A DNA stretch of 64,000 nt from Clavaria fumosa (GCA_951802425.1 OX637797.1:1488001-1552000); one strand, 5' to 3'; positions 33,763 to 44,285 are shown, counted from the stretch's first letter. Made by a program: numbers and translations. Notes: generated by a model not told the origin, from the letters alone.

Positions 33763-34067
33763 TGTCAGACTTAGTCTCACGGTTCACACAACTTAACGTA
33801 AGGTCGATGATGACGATACTAACATAAGGGGAAAAGGGTACAAGTAAGAAAGCGACGTAGTATATATAGCGAGCGGTTCGGGAGTTGCCGGCGTTCCCAC
33901 GCTCGGACCCCGTGCGTCACGTGATGCGTCCAGGCCCGGGTCACGTGATTTTCCCATTATGTAAGCCACCACCCGTTCGGGTCACGTGACTCGTCCGCAA
34001 ACTTCCCGCAACTCTTTTGTGATCCTTTCTTGGCCTTTCCAACCTGCTTATGTAAGCGATCCTGACA
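33763..34067 (-). repeat. Gypsy-2 3' LTR
   Basis: 305 bp, TGTCAG..CTGACA ends, with TATATATA box and CACGTGA motifs. Identical by eye to the other LTR except at 34020. Confidence 0.95.
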
Positions 34068-34078
34068 TCACCCCCCTC

Positions 34079-37000
34079 TTAAGGCTGGGCGTCTCGACCT
34101 GCCAACTTCGCCTTGTCAGGGTATTGCTGGAAGAAGTCCCGGAGCAACAGTGCAACGTTAGTGAGGTTGCGACGAGGTTCCCAGGTGTTCTCCTCTGCAG
34201 GGTATCCTAACCACTTTACCAAATACTTCACTCCCCGTCCAACCTTCTTGACATCAAGAATTTCCTCCACCTCATACTCCAAGTGGTCATCGTCAATCGT
34301 GGGGGGTGGGGGTGGAGGCAAGTTCTGGGAAGGGAAAGAGGGAGCAATATACGGGGTGAGTAGCAACTCATTGAAAACCCGGTGAATGCGCCATGCTCGG
34401 GGGAGCTTGAGTCGGTATGCTGCTGGTCCAACCTTCTCTTCGATGGTGAAGGGTCCAGCCCGCTTGTTGTCAAGCTTCTTGGATGGTCGATCCATTTTCA
34501 GGTTCCGGGTATCCAGCCAGACTAAGTCCCCCTTTGAGTATTCACGACTCGGGCACTTTCCTTTATCATAGCTAGCCTTCATCGCATCTGCCGCCTTCCC
34601 CATTGCATCCCTGGCTGCTCTTCGGGATTCCGTGAGCTTGGCCATCCACTCGTCTGCTGCAGGGTTCACTTCAGAGGGCGGCCGGATACCACCATTCCAA
34701 GGGTGCCGGCCATACTCCAGATAGAAAGGTGTGAATCCAGTGGCTGAGTGCTCATGGTTATTGAGCGCGAATTCGGCTGTGGATAGCCACTCTGCCCAAT
34801 CATCCTGCAGATGGTCAACATAGGCCCGGAGATACACTTCAACCTCCTGATTGACCCGCTCTGTCTGTCCATCTGTTTGTGGGTGGAAGGCAGTGCTCGG
34901 GTTCGCCTTAACTCCAATCATCCCATAAAACTCCCTCATGAATCTGGACACAAATTGGGTTCCCCGGTCACTCACAACTTTCTGCGGGACTCCATGGTCG
35001 CGGAAGACCCGGTCTCGAAGGATCCGAGCAGCACCAAGTCCCGTGAGGTCAAGGCCAATAGCTTCGATGAGAGTTCGTTTTGTAAACTTGTCGACAATGA
35101 CAAGGATCGCATTGTGACCACGTGAGAGGGGGAAAGGTCCAACAATGTCCCAAGAGATGACTGCCCAGGGGCTCTCAGGGACAGGGTGCGGATGGAGCGG
35201 AGCGGCGCGCCTGGTACGATCAGGCTTGATTCGTTGGCATGTCTCACATCCACCTGCATACCGATTGGAATCCTTCACCATGCCCACCCACCAATAGGAC
35301 CTCAGCAGAGCCGCCCTCAGTTTCCGTGGACCAGGGTGTCCTGCGATGGGGAGGTCATGCTCAAAGGTGAGCACTGCCTCACGTGCTTCTGGGGGCACCC
35401 AAGTGATTTCTGCCTTCCGCCAGAGTCCCATCCGATCTCTCGTCCACTCATCATCAAGCTCCTCCGGCTTCTGCACATATACCGCACTGTTTTTCTGGAG
35501 TAGCATCTCCATCTCCGATGTGAATGATGTGCGGGTCTCAGCCTCTGGGAAGACCTGTACTGGTGCATCCTCCTCCACCATCTCTCCATAATCTGGCCTC
35601 CGTGAGAGTGCATCCGCTTTCGTGTTTGACTTCCCAGTACGGTACTTGATCTCGAAGTCAAAGCACTGGAGCTCTCCAACCCAACGGACCTGCCTCGGTT
35701 TCAACTTCTGGGGCTTCTGGAAGTACTGGAGGTTAGCATGGTTCGTCCAGATTTTGATAGTCTCTTCCACCCCAATCAGGTAAGCCCGCCACTCGCGTAG
35801 TGCCCGGATTACAGCCAGGAACTCCTTGTCGTACACATCGTAATTCTTCTCAGCTGCAGTGAGGGCTTTGGAGATGTAGTCTACAACTCTCCAAGTCCCA
35901 TCCACCTGCTGCTGTGAGAGAACTCCTCCAGTCGCCAAGTTGCTCACATCTGTTTCTACCTTCCATCTCCCTTTGTCTTGTGGTAGAGCCAAGACCGGGG
36001 CTGATACTAGTGCCAGGCGGAGATCTTGGAAGGCTGCTTCCTCCTCCTCCTCCCATCTCCACGGGACTTTCCCTGTCAGCCGGAAGAGTGGTTTTGCCCG
36101 GGCAGAGAGATTTGGGATGTGCCGGCGGAGGTAGTTCAGCATCCCGTTGAATCTTTGTACCTCTTTCACATTTTTCGGTCTGGGCCAGTTACGGATCGCC
36201 GCGCCTTTAGCTGGGTCATGCTCTAGACGGTTGTGGGAGATCTTCATCCCCAGGAAGAAAACCTCACTCTTCTCGAACTCGCACTTGCTGAGTCTGAGAC
36301 ATAGGCCATTCTCCCCAAACTTCTTCAAGACCCGATCCATCCAATACTGATGTGTAGCCAAATCCTCTGCAAACACTATAACATCATCGACATAGGCTCG
36401 GACATGCCCCCCTGCAATCTCTTCTCTCAGCACATGGTTCATGAAGCGCTGGAAGGTTGCAGGCGCATTCTGCAGCCCAAACCACATAACTGCCGGTTCG
36501 AAGAGTCCACGAGGTGTTAGGAAAGCACAGCGGTGCTGATGTTCTGGCCAGACCTGCATCGATGGGAAACCTCCCTTCGCATCAATCTTGGAATAGATGG
36601 TCGCCCCCTTTAACACATCCACAGTGTCTCGTATGAGGGGGAGGGGGTACTTGTCTTTGATTAGATACGAGTTCAGCCTAGAGTAATCGATAATCGGCCG
36701 CAGCTTGTCCTTCTCACGTTTGAAGAAGAAGGGGCTTGCGTACGGGGACTTCGAAGGTCGGATTCGTCCAGAAGCTAGCTGCTCATCCACCCAGCGATTC
36801 ATTTCCACCATCTCTTCTCGCGTCAGAGAGTATAGCTTAGAGGAGAGGTGTCCAGGGTCTGTTTTAAACTCGATTTTGATATCAAAGTCAGGGCGGGAGC
36901 GGGGGAGCTCATCCCACTTTGCTTCACTAAAAACCAAAGGGTAGCGGCTGGGCCAATCAGGGGTAGGGCCAGTGTTGGGAAAACGGGTGTCCGGGATACT

Positions 37001-37702
37001 GGCCGAGGCCAGGGTACTCGCTTTTGGTGGACCTGAGGGTCGAACAGGGGACCGGTGGCTGTGTGGGGAGGAGGCACAGGAGTTGGGGCAGCGGGTGAGC
37101 CTTACTTCAGCTTTCACCCAGTCAATCTCTGGATTATGACGCTTTAGCCAATCATGCCCAAGGATCGCCGTGTGGGACTGAGTCTTCCCTAGCAGGAAGT
37201 GGATCCGCTCCTGGTGGTCACCAACCGTCACAAGCAGCTCCATCCCATACCGGATCTTACCATCTCTGTTCTGTGTTCCATCCACATTATACATGGTGAT
37301 TGGATTCAGCAAGGGAGATGGTTCCAATCCCACTTTTTTCGCCCACTCCAAGTCCATAAAGCAGTTGGTGCAGCCTGAGTCGACAAGGGCTTTTGTAGTT
37401 GCCCCTTTGCCAGTGCTGAGAGCCTCCAGGTGCACCTGGATGGAGAGCTCTCGGGGCATACGCAATAGGGTGTCCTTCAGCACCTCTGCAAGGTGCTTTG
37501 TTGGCTCCACTTGGCTGCTAGTCCCCTTTTCTCTTTTCGGTATTTCACTTTTAGCGGTTTCCGTTTCCGCTTTGTCCTTCACCTCAGCCCCAATCTGGGT
37601 GTGTCTCCGCTGCAAGATAGTGTATTTTGGGATACTAGCTGCGGGTACAGGGACGGGAGGGGGGCTGGGATATCTACTCCTGAGACTCCAGTTCGGACTC
37701 AC
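34079..37702 (-). CDS. Gypsy-2 pol: protease, reverse transcriptase, RNase H, integrase, chromodomain
   Basis: Open for 1,207 codons. Protease active site ALVDSGCTN is intact. Reverse transcriptase has YVDDVIVFAED, and RNase H has ETDVSNLATGGVLS. The integrase zinc module ends CETCQRIK, followed by SWDIVGPFP and VSDRGTQFVSRF. The C-terminal chromodomain is classic: EYEVEEILDVKK, YLVKWLGYPAEENTWEP. The frame overlaps the end of gag by four bases (GTGA) in the -1 frame, so expression probably needs a -1 shift or restart; the first codon of the open frame is GTG. Groups with Tf1/sushi-type chromoviruses by its chromodomain and self-priming site. Confidence 0.93.
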   Translation of the reverse strand: MSPNWSLRSRYPSPPPVPVPAASIPKYTILQRRHTQIGAEVKDKAETETAKSEIPKREKGTSSQVEPTKHLAEVLKDTLLRMPRELSIQVHLEALSTGKGATTKALVDSGCTNCFMDLEWAKKVGLEPSPLLNPITMYNVDGTQNRDGKIRYGMELLVTVGDHQERIHFLLGKTQSHTAILGHDWLKRHNPEIDWVKAEVRLTRCPNSCASSPHSHRSPVRPSGPPKASTLASASIPDTRFPNTGPTPDWPSRYPLVFSEAKWDELPRSRPDFDIKIEFKTDPGHLSSKLYSLTREEMVEMNRWVDEQLASGRIRPSKSPYASPFFFKREKDKLRPIIDYSRLNSYLIKDKYPLPLIRDTVDVLKGATIYSKIDAKGGFPSMQVWPEHQHRCAFLTPRGLFEPAVMWFGLQNAPATFQRFMNHVLREEIAGGHVRAYVDDVIVFAEDLATHQYWMDRVLKKFGENGLCLRLSKCEFEKSEVFFLGMKISHNRLEHDPAKGAAIRNWPRPKNVKEVQRFNGMLNYLRRHIPNLSARAKPLFRLTGKVPWRWEEEEEAAFQDLRLALVSAPVLALPQDKGRWKVETDVSNLATGGVLSQQQVDGTWRVVDYISKALTAAEKNYDVYDKEFLAVIRALREWRAYLIGVEETIKIWTNHANLQYFQKPQKLKPRQVRWVGELQCFDFEIKYRTGKSNTKADALSRRPDYGEMVEEDAPVQVFPEAETRTSFTSEMEMLLQKNSAVYVQKPEELDDEWTRDRMGLWRKAEITWVPPEAREAVLTFEHDLPIAGHPGPRKLRAALLRSYWWVGMVKDSNRYAGGCETCQRIKPDRTRRAAPLHPHPVPESPWAVISWDIVGPFPLSRGHNAILVIVDKFTKRTLIEAIGLDLTGLGAARILRDRVFRDHGVPQKVVSDRGTQFVSRFMREFYGMIGVKANPSTAFHPQTDGQTERVNQEVEVYLRAYVDHLQDDWAEWLSTAEFALNNHEHSATGFTPFYLEYGRHPWNGGIRPPSEVNPAADEWMAKLTESRRAARDAMGKAADAMKASYDKGKCPSREYSKGDLVWLDTRNLKMDRPSKKLDNKRAGPFTIEEKVGPAAYRLKLPRAWRIHRVFNELLLTPYIAPSFPSQNLPPPPPPTIDDDHLEYEVEEILDVKKVGRGVKYLVKWLGYPAEENTWEPRRNLTNVALLLRDFFQQYPDKAKLAGRDAQP

Positions 37703-38700
37703 TGGGCCTCGTCTCCAAAATCCGGCTCTTCAACAGGAGCCCTCTTCTCTCTCTCGAGCAAATCCAGGCGGTCTCGGAGCAGTGCGATCTCGTTCTCATA
37801 GTCCTCTGCACTACGTGCCTGGCTTTCCACGGCGCGGATCTGCGGCCTCGGGATCTGCGGACGTGTGTCCTGGAGCTGGCAATCTCTCACCATGTGACCA
37901 GCTTGGCCACATCGGAAGCAGGTGCGCAACACTCCAGGGGCACGGGCACGATCCACCACCATGGCGTCACCGGCATTGGTGGGACGCGGCATGGTGGGAG
38001 GGGCAGGGGTGCGGGCCAGAGGCTGGGCCAGGAAGGGACGGGGGGCTGGGGTGAAGCGGGTTTGTTGAGGGAGGGGGCGGCTGGTTGCGGGCAGAGCAGG
38101 ACGCACAGAGTTCTGTTGTGCGATGACTCCGTCGAGGCGATGCTGCTGAGCGTCTAGCTTTTCGGCAAGTGCCTTCCACTGCACGTAGGTCTCTGGCATT
38201 GGCGAAACACCATAGACCTTTCCCACTAGCCTCCTGCTCAGATTCGACTCCAGCCAATGGACCAGGATGTCCGAATTGGCCACTTCTGTCATCCCCGCTC
38301 TTCGGAACATTGTTTCGAACTTTGTGAAGAACTCAGGTGCCGTCATGACACCCTGTTTGAACTTCGCAATATCTGCGAGGGCAGTCGCACGGTCGTTCGG
38401 GTCATCGAACGCTCGCTTCATCTCTTCCACAAATTCTGCCCAGGTTCCAACCTCGTTGTTACCCAGGATTTCCTCTCCCTTCACATTTGCCCATTCTGCG
38501 GCAAACCCCTCGCCAGTAATTTTGCTGAGGGTGTAGAGGACCTTTGCCAAGTCCGTGGCATAGATTATCGGATTCGCCATAAACAGGAGGCGGAGCGACC
38601 GGAGGAATGTACGGAAATTTCTTTTTTGCCCATCAAATGGGGCAACGACTAAATCCAGCCTCGTGGCATGGACTTCAGGCGGGGCGACGTGGTCAGCCAT
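37699..38700 (-). CDS. Gypsy-2 gag
   Basis: 333 residues from the ATG at 38700. The N-terminal two thirds is the retrotransposon gag helical domain (LVVAPFDGQKRNFRTFLRSL, TWAEFVEEMKRAFDDPNDRA). After a Pro-rich linker comes one CCHC knuckle (CFRCGQAGHMVRDC), and a short coiled coil ends the protein. Stop overlaps pol by four bases. No defect seen. Confidence 0.9.
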   Translation of the reverse strand: MADHVAPPEVHATRLDLVVAPFDGQKRNFRTFLRSLRLLFMANPIIYATDLAKVLYTLSKITGEGFAAEWANVKGEEILGNNEVGTWAEFVEEMKRAFDDPNDRATALADIAKFKQGVMTAPEFFTKFETMFRRAGMTEVANSDILVHWLESNLSRRLVGKVYGVSPMPETYVQWKALAEKLDAQQHRLDGVIAQQNSVRPALPATSRPLPQQTRFTPAPRPFLAQPLARTPAPPTMPRPTNAGDAMVVDRARAPGVLRTCFRCGQAGHMVRDCQLQDTRPQIPRPQIRAVESQARSAEDYENEIALLRDRLDLLEREKRAPVEEPDFGDEAQ

Positions 38701-39353
38701 CACAGACCCTGGTGGTGGTGATGGGGTTTCGGGGACGTTGGTAACAGGGGAATCGGGGGGGAGCTGGGCTCGACCCGGTCTCGGACGCAGACGCTGTAAA
38801 TAGAATTCCGGGCCTTGGGCACTCAGGATTTCTTCGATCTCTTAGCAGTCCTGTCCTCTCAGGCTGCTCTCTATGTATCTAGGTACTTATAGAACTCTTA
38901 TTCTATAAAACTTGTTGCTAGCGTGGGGCCCAAATGGTGTCCCAGGTGGTCACTCCACAACTCCTAGTGAGTTGCCCGTGTGCCCTTCTGACAATGGTCA
39001 CAGAGCAAGGGCCCTGTCCACTGGACCAGGAAACTACAGAAAAACTATGTATAGGGCCTTTCCGTGCCCTGTACACTACACGATTCACTGGTACGTAGCT
39101 GTAAAGCAAAGTTCCGGGCCTTTGGCACTCGGTGTCTCTTGGGGAGGGTCACAGTAGACTTCCTCCAGGTCTGGTCACGTGTATCTACACACAGTAAAAA
39201 TTTCACACGGTTCTGTTGCACACCGTGGGCAGGGTAAAGAGAAAGAGGATGAGGGGGATAAGCTGTCACAGAGTGTGACAGTTTGAGATAGGGGTCCAGG
39301 CTAGCCGGGTTAGGACACGGGGCTAGGGCAGACAGGGGTTGATGTTAGTATTG
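38701..39353 (-). other. Gypsy-2 leader between 5' LTR and gag
   Basis: About 650 bp of untranslated leader. Next to the 5' LTR the minus strand reads CAATACTAACATCAACC (39337-39353). This does not resemble the complement of a tRNA 3' end but can pair with ATGTTAGTAT inside the LTR, as in self-priming Tf1/sushi elements. Confidence 0.6.
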
Positions 39354-39658
39354 TGTCAGACTTAGTCTCACGGTTCACACAACTTAACGTAAGGTCGATG
39401 ATGACGATACTAACATAAGGGGAAAAGGGTACAAGTAAGAAAGCGACGTAGTATATATAGCGAGCGGTTCGGGAGTTGCCGGCGTTCCCACGCTCGGACC
39501 CCGTGCGTCACGTGATGCGTCCAGGCCCGGGTCACGTGATTTTCCCATTATGTAAGCCACCACCCGTTCGGGTCACGTGACTCGTCCGCAAACTTCCCGC
39601 AACTCTTTTGCGATCCTTTCTTGGCCTTTCCAACCTGCTTATGTAAGCGATCCTGACA
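39354..39658 (-). repeat. Gypsy-2 5' LTR
   Basis: 305 bp; on the minus strand a TATATATA box (39452-39459) lies about 40 nt before ATGTTAGTAT (39407-39416), the likely transcript start used for self-priming. Confidence 0.95.
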
Positions 39659-39746
39659 CGCCCCTTGTAACGTTATTCTACTTCTGCTCATCGTCCCGTG
39701 CCACCCGTGCGTTGCCTCTGGTTGGGGCCTCTCCAGAGGGGGAGGG

Positions 39747-39766
39747 TGTAAGGCTATAGGCCTTTT
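39747..39766 (+). repeat. Truncated 3' LTR of Gypsy-1
   Basis: Twenty bases (TGTAAGGCTATAGGCCTTTT) match the start of the 5' LTR at 23778, directly after the purine tract AGAGGGGGAGGG. Beyond this the sequence is unrelated to the 5' LTR. Confidence 0.65.
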
Positions 39767-41426
39767 TGTCGTGGTCGATCCTAAATCCGGAGCTCAAAGG
39801 TTGCAGTGAGGTCGCGATAAGGCTGCGAAGGTCATGTGGATAGCAGATGTAAAGGCTCAACGGGGAGGTAGAAAGAAGCGATTTCTGGAGAATATCAGAA
39901 TCTAAGGAGTACACACTGAGTATCTACTTGTATATATACTGGAGTCCGCAACCATAGGAACGGTACTAGTACAAGGTAGTAAGAGAAGACATACAATGGG
40001 AGCGACAGTAGGGAGGGAATGAAAGTATCCGGGCAATGATCGCGAAGTCGTCATGGTCCCAAGAAGGGAAGTGTCGGTCGGCAGGGGAACGGGATAGCGG
40101 TATAAGGGCGCCAGGGGAACAGGAAGTCATCGTGGGACACCCCCTTCAGCACACCCACCCCCTATCCAAAAGGCCTAGCCGATTTTGACTGATGCCCTTT
40201 TTATGGGCCCAGCCGATTGTCGGCCGAGATATAGCTTTATAGGCTTGGCCGATCAACTTGATATACCAAAATCCTGCCAGGCATACAGAGATCCCATGGT
40301 AATGATGATACCCTTTCAAAAGGGCTGGCCGACACCCATTTTAGGAACCAGTGTAGAGGGTCTGAAGCACCCTATTCAAACATTTCTCTCACTTACATGA
40401 CAAATTAGATCAAAAAGCTGGGGATAAAGCATATGCACAAGATTAGGAAGCAAAGATCAGATGTGCTATTTGATAGATATGTAAATTACAAGGTCATCTG
40501 CATCATTTGAGACTCCTTATCATCTGAGACTCCTCCATGACAACTTAACATAGTTGGGTGAGATGAAAACAAATATGCCTTCCAATAGGTTTTCAAAGGG
40601 TAGAAGCAAATGTACCAATCGAATATGCAATGGAGCCATTATAAACTAGAGTGAAATGTGGTTGTCAACTGAGTCAGGATATTCTTTGGAAAAGGATGGG
40701 CCTTAATATCCTTTCTGAAGAGTATTCAAATCCACTTTGAATACGTGTTCTAAAGGAGAATGTATTGTTATTGTTCAAATATTCTTGCAATGTAGAAGTT
40801 GTGCATGTAAGTCTGTTATCACACCTTGTGATTATATCATTCTGTGGCTGTGCCTGGGATCCCGGGTGTGACAGTCACACTGTGACCAACTCTGCATAAG
40901 AGTGTTCAAATCCACTTTGAATATGTGTTCTAAAGAAGAGGAGAATGTATTAGAATTGTTCAGGATGAGCCTTTGTACATAAAAATGATCCATTGTGGTC
41001 TAGAATTAAATTGAGGAAGTGATGCAAGGCAGTATATAATCTGATATTCCTTATAAAGAGACAAACCATTATAAAAGGACCCACATATGTGGTTCAATGG
41101 GGCACACTCCACCTTCAACAATCCAGTGGGAATAATGACGGAGGATATTATTATCAGATATTGCTTATAAAGGTATGAATCTTCTGAACAACATGATGCA
41201 TCTAATAACAAGACTCAAATATGCTTTCTGATAGGCACAGGTTCTTCAATGATCTAATGCAAAGCTGACTGATTCAGGAAGTGGATCATTATCTGAAATT
41301 CCTTAGAAAGGGCCAAACTATAGGCACCACAAAAGGACAGATTGCAAAGAATTATTAGGACCTAGTGAGACATCATGCAGATTGATATGCACTACAAATG
41401 ACTGTCACCAGTGTCAAGGATGATTT
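39767..41426. other. Non-coding border of the KDZ island
   Basis: 1.66 kb with no supportable gene. The first 370 bp have normal CpG content. From about 40,150 CpG becomes rare: I count about four CG pairs in 40,381-41,400. The stretch includes two copies of a TTCAAATCCACTTTGAATA box (about 40,727 and 40,904) and the first full island repeat (40,842-40,950). Confidence 0.45.
40842..40950. repeat. Island intergenic repeat, copy 1
   Basis: TGTGGCTGTGCCTGGGATCC then CGGGTGTGACAGTCACACTG, followed by a TTCAAATCCACTTTGAATAT box and TGTTCTAAAG..GAGAATGTATT. Shares order and sequence with 43636-43755 and 44142-44275. It contains two palindromes, GGGATCCC and GTGACAGTCAC-like. Confidence 0.75.
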
Positions 41427-43537
41427 TCAGTGCTTCACCCTTGGTCGCAGTACCTGCTTCTTGGCATCCATGGAAGCCCTCTCTCTAGCCCTGGTCCTAT
41501 ATTGCTTAGACCTCTCCTCCTCCTCTTCATCATGGTATACCCTTTTCCTCTTGGGCAGGCTGGGCCCTGCCTCCTTGTGGATCTGAACTGCCATATGAGC
41601 AACAAGGCCATGAACATCTCTATGCACACCCACATCATCCCACATCCCTTGTTCTCCTGTCCAAAATTCCATTATCTGTATTGTATTTATGCTGGACTGG
41701 AAAATTCTCACCTGGATGTTGCCTGTCATGGTCACCTTCTAACCCATCCCCCTCAATACCATCACCCCTTCGCATATCCACCTGCTTGCTCAGACAGGAT
41801 TCTTCTGCATCACTATCAGGGGGAACAGAAGCCTCAACCCTATCATCATTATCCCCATCATAGATGCACCCTGAATCACTGTCTGACTCATCTGAGCCAA
41901 TGTCCTCACTATGTGCATTTCAAATGTGCATTGATGATGATGATGATGATGATGATAATGATGATATGAGAACACTCACTCAGTACTGATATGGACAGGC
42001 TGGACCTCTCGTTCTTTCCCCTTCTTGAGGGAGAGCCTCTTCACCTCTTTGTCAGATGACAATGATGGCTCTTGTTCAGGTTGCTGGTGATAGTTGACTA
42101 GATGCCTTGATGGCTTCCCTCTCTGGTGCTGTGGGAGAACATATTGAAACCGTAATATTTTCTGGCCCAAAGTCTGTCGGTGATGCAGGAAATCACAGAG
42201 CCTTCTGACATCGACATATTGCATTTTTGAAGGCTCGCGAATTTGCATTCCCTCTGGAAGGTATTCATGAGGAATAAACTTGTGTGGAGCATCAGCTATC
42301 AGTTGCCAAGGGACAGCAACCTTCTTGTTTTTTGTTGTATTGCCTACATGTTGGAAGTAACTTGTCAGACTTGGACTATTGAGCAAGACAGACTCACGAT
42401 AAGTGATAGTAAAAAATGACTGCAAAATTTCTTTGAGTTGTGCGAGTGGTAGGTTGAGTTCCAAAGGAAGAATGGGCCATCCCTCATGATCTGTTAGCAA
42501 ATCCCATGGCACACTAATATCTCTTCCTTTCCTTGATAGCATCTCCTCTTCATCAACAAAAGGCTTCCTTTGTAACTCATCTGAAATCCTGTCAGTACTT
42601 CCCCAACCTTGGCTTCACATCATTTTCTCACCATTCCATGTCTCAGCCAAATATTTATCCCACTCCTCCCACACCTCACAACCAACTTTGTGAAATTGTA
42701 CCTTGAACCCACTAGTCACAGGTCCAGGGGTCTGAATCCTGGAGCATGTATACAGAGAATTAATCTGATGGACCAGTGGGCATGCAATTGAGACTCACTT
42801 TGCCTTCTTTATATTCCCTTTCTCATCTTGCCAGCCAGTCAACATAAATAATTCAACACCCATCTGCTCCTTTGCAAAATGGGCAAACTTCAGGGCCTCA
42901 TGCATAAATTTGCGAGAAGCCAATCTCCAAGCAACATTTCAGCCATTCTACTGGTTGAGAAAGGTAAATTAAAATACTCACTCTCTCTGCACAGGAACTG
43001 GGACAGGCTCCCTATTCCATTTCTCCACCAACCCCATGTATTTCTGATGCTCCTCTTGTGTTAGCTCTTGACAAATCTCAGTCCTAGCACAACGATATGA
43101 GCTGAGGAACTGGACTGATCCCCTCTCAGCATTTGACAACTCCTGGGCCCTGGCATTGATAATCCCCTTCTTGCACTGCTCCACAACACGCTGGAGGGTC
43201 CACCTCTGTCGTTTGCTGAACTGAAGGCCTTGGTTGCCATCATCTTCTGAACCAGAAGACTCCTCCCCTCCACTGACAGCCCTGCGGTTATTGTGGAGCC
43301 AATTGCGAATTTTCTATGAACAGACAAACATCAAATCAACTCAGGAGACACATAAAATGCATAGGTTACGGTGCTAAGATCCTCTGGGACACATTTGTTG
43401 TCCTGCTCAGCTGAATCCTTGATTTTCGCTTTGATTTGCTTGACAATTTTGAGGCGGTCTTTTGAGTTTGCCTGTCTGTAGGCTACAAGACTTTCTGTGA
43501 GTATTTTGGTATACTCTGGGGTCGTCCACCGTGTCAT
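41427..43537 (-). CDS. KDZ-associated protein with Myb/homeodomain-like N-terminus
   Basis: A multi-exon minus-strand gene starting at 43537 (MTRWTTPEYTKILTESLVAY). The first exon joins by splicing to KIRNWLHNNRR, giving a helix-turn-helix-like stretch. Later exons read WTLQRVVEQCKKGIINARAQ, EHQKYMGLVEKWNREPVPVP, SRKFMHEALKFAHFAKEQMG and EVWEEWDKYLAETWNG. A long exon (41,976-42,565) follows with DISVPWDLLTDHEGWPILP and FIPHEYLPEGMQIREPSK. The end is an acidic exon and a basic C-terminus closing at 41427. I recognise it from memory as a type of protein found beside KDZ transposases in agaricomycetes. DNA binding is inferred from the N-terminus only. No frame break was found in the exons I could connect. 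Confidence 0.6.
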
Positions 43538-43635
43538 TTTCTTTGCTAGCCTAACTGATAAAGCAGTGGCATTGTTGGGAAGCAAGAAGTGGTGTGTCAC
43601 GTGAGAAAATAACTTGGCTCACGTGAGTCACTTGT

Positions 43636-43755
43636 CACGCGTTGTGACTGTGACTTGCTGAGGCTGTGCCCGGGACCCCGGGTGTGACAGTTACACTGTG
43701 ACCGTAACTCTCCATAACAATATGCAAAATGTCCTTTGAATATGTGAGCCTTGTG
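43636..43755. repeat. Island intergenic repeat, copy 2
   Basis: GTTGTGACTGTGACTTGCTG, GGCTGTGCCCGGGACCCCGG, GTGTGACAGTTACACTGTGA and CCTTTGAATATGTGAG in the same order as copies 1 and 3. Lies about 100 bp upstream of the minus-strand gene start at 43537. Confidence 0.75.
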
Positions 43756-44141
43756 TATTTTTTTAATGTACGAAATTCCACAGCAGTCACATCTTACAGC
43801 CAGAGTGATGATGAAGGTTCGGCTAACAGTCTATCTGAAAGAGGACTAGTATGTTTAGTTTAAACTCCTATTGGTTACGTGCTTGCCAGCACAGCGGCCT
43901 CAGGGCCCTTAGGATTTTTCGTACCGCCGTATCTGGAGCTTCACGTCTCTCGCGTGAACTCCAGGTATGTGCTATCCTTGTGATCTTTATTACACTACTG
44001 AATACACTACGTCTCTCGTGTGAACTCCAGTCCTCTCGATCCGAAGCCTTCTCTGCATTATATATATACGATATTGCTTCTGAAGTGAAGCAATGGCACA
44101 TTTTGATGCAAAATAACATAGCTTTGCTCATGTGAATTGTG

Positions 44142-44285
44142 TGTTGGGAGATGTGACTGTGACTTGTTGTGGCTATGCCCGGGATTATGGGTGTGACTCA
44201 CACTGTGACCATAGCTTGGCATCAGAATATCCAAATGCTCTTTGAATATGTGTGTTCTGGGTAAGAGGAGAATGTATTGCTATTA
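44142..44285. repeat. Island intergenic repeat, copy 3
   Basis: GTGACTGTGACTTGTTGTGG, CTATGCCCGGGATTATGGGT, GTGACTCACACTGTGACCAT, CTCTTTGAATATGTGTG and GAGGAGAATGTATTGC. Lies about 260 bp upstream of the Ulp1-like gene. Confidence 0.75.

Larger units (their letters stand above)
33763..39658 (-). mobile_element. Gypsy-2: complete chromovirus, minus orientation
   Basis: A complete LTR retrotransposon of 5,896 bp with two 305-bp LTRs (33763-34067 and 39354-39658), starting TGTCAG and ending CTGACA. It is flanked by the target duplication CGCCC (33758-33762 and 39659-39663). I find one difference between the LTRs (T at 34020, C at 39611), so insertion is recent. Gag and pol are intact. The purine tract on the minus strand, AAGAGGGGGGTGA, adjoins the 3' LTR. 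It inserted into the 3' part of Gypsy-1. It may still be active. Confidence 0.95.
23778..39766 (+). mobile_element. Gypsy-1: chromodomain LTR retrotransposon with nested insertions
   Basis: Order: 5' LTR, gag, protease, reverse transcriptase/RNase H, integrase with chromodomain, an extra region of reading frames, a purine tract (AGAGGGGGAGGG), and the first 20 bases of a 3' LTR (TGTAAGGCTATAGGCC at 39747). This is a Ty3/Gypsy chromovirus layout. Two later insertions interrupt it: a TIR element at 26414-27844 and Gypsy-2 at 33763-39658. Three in-frame TGA codons and a protease active-site change show that it is inactive. The 3' LTR diverges from the 5' LTR after 20 bases, so its end was lost or replaced. 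Confidence 0.85.

Noticed and set aside
37293..38157. Plus-strand frames opposite Gypsy-2 gag and pol start
   Set aside because: Antisense shadows of the zinc-knuckle and Pro-rich linker region.
40185..40400. 71-codon frame with repeated GP/GL-ADxP blocks
   Set aside because: The sequence is built of short repeats (GGCCGA type) in non-coding border DNA, without splice signals or homology.
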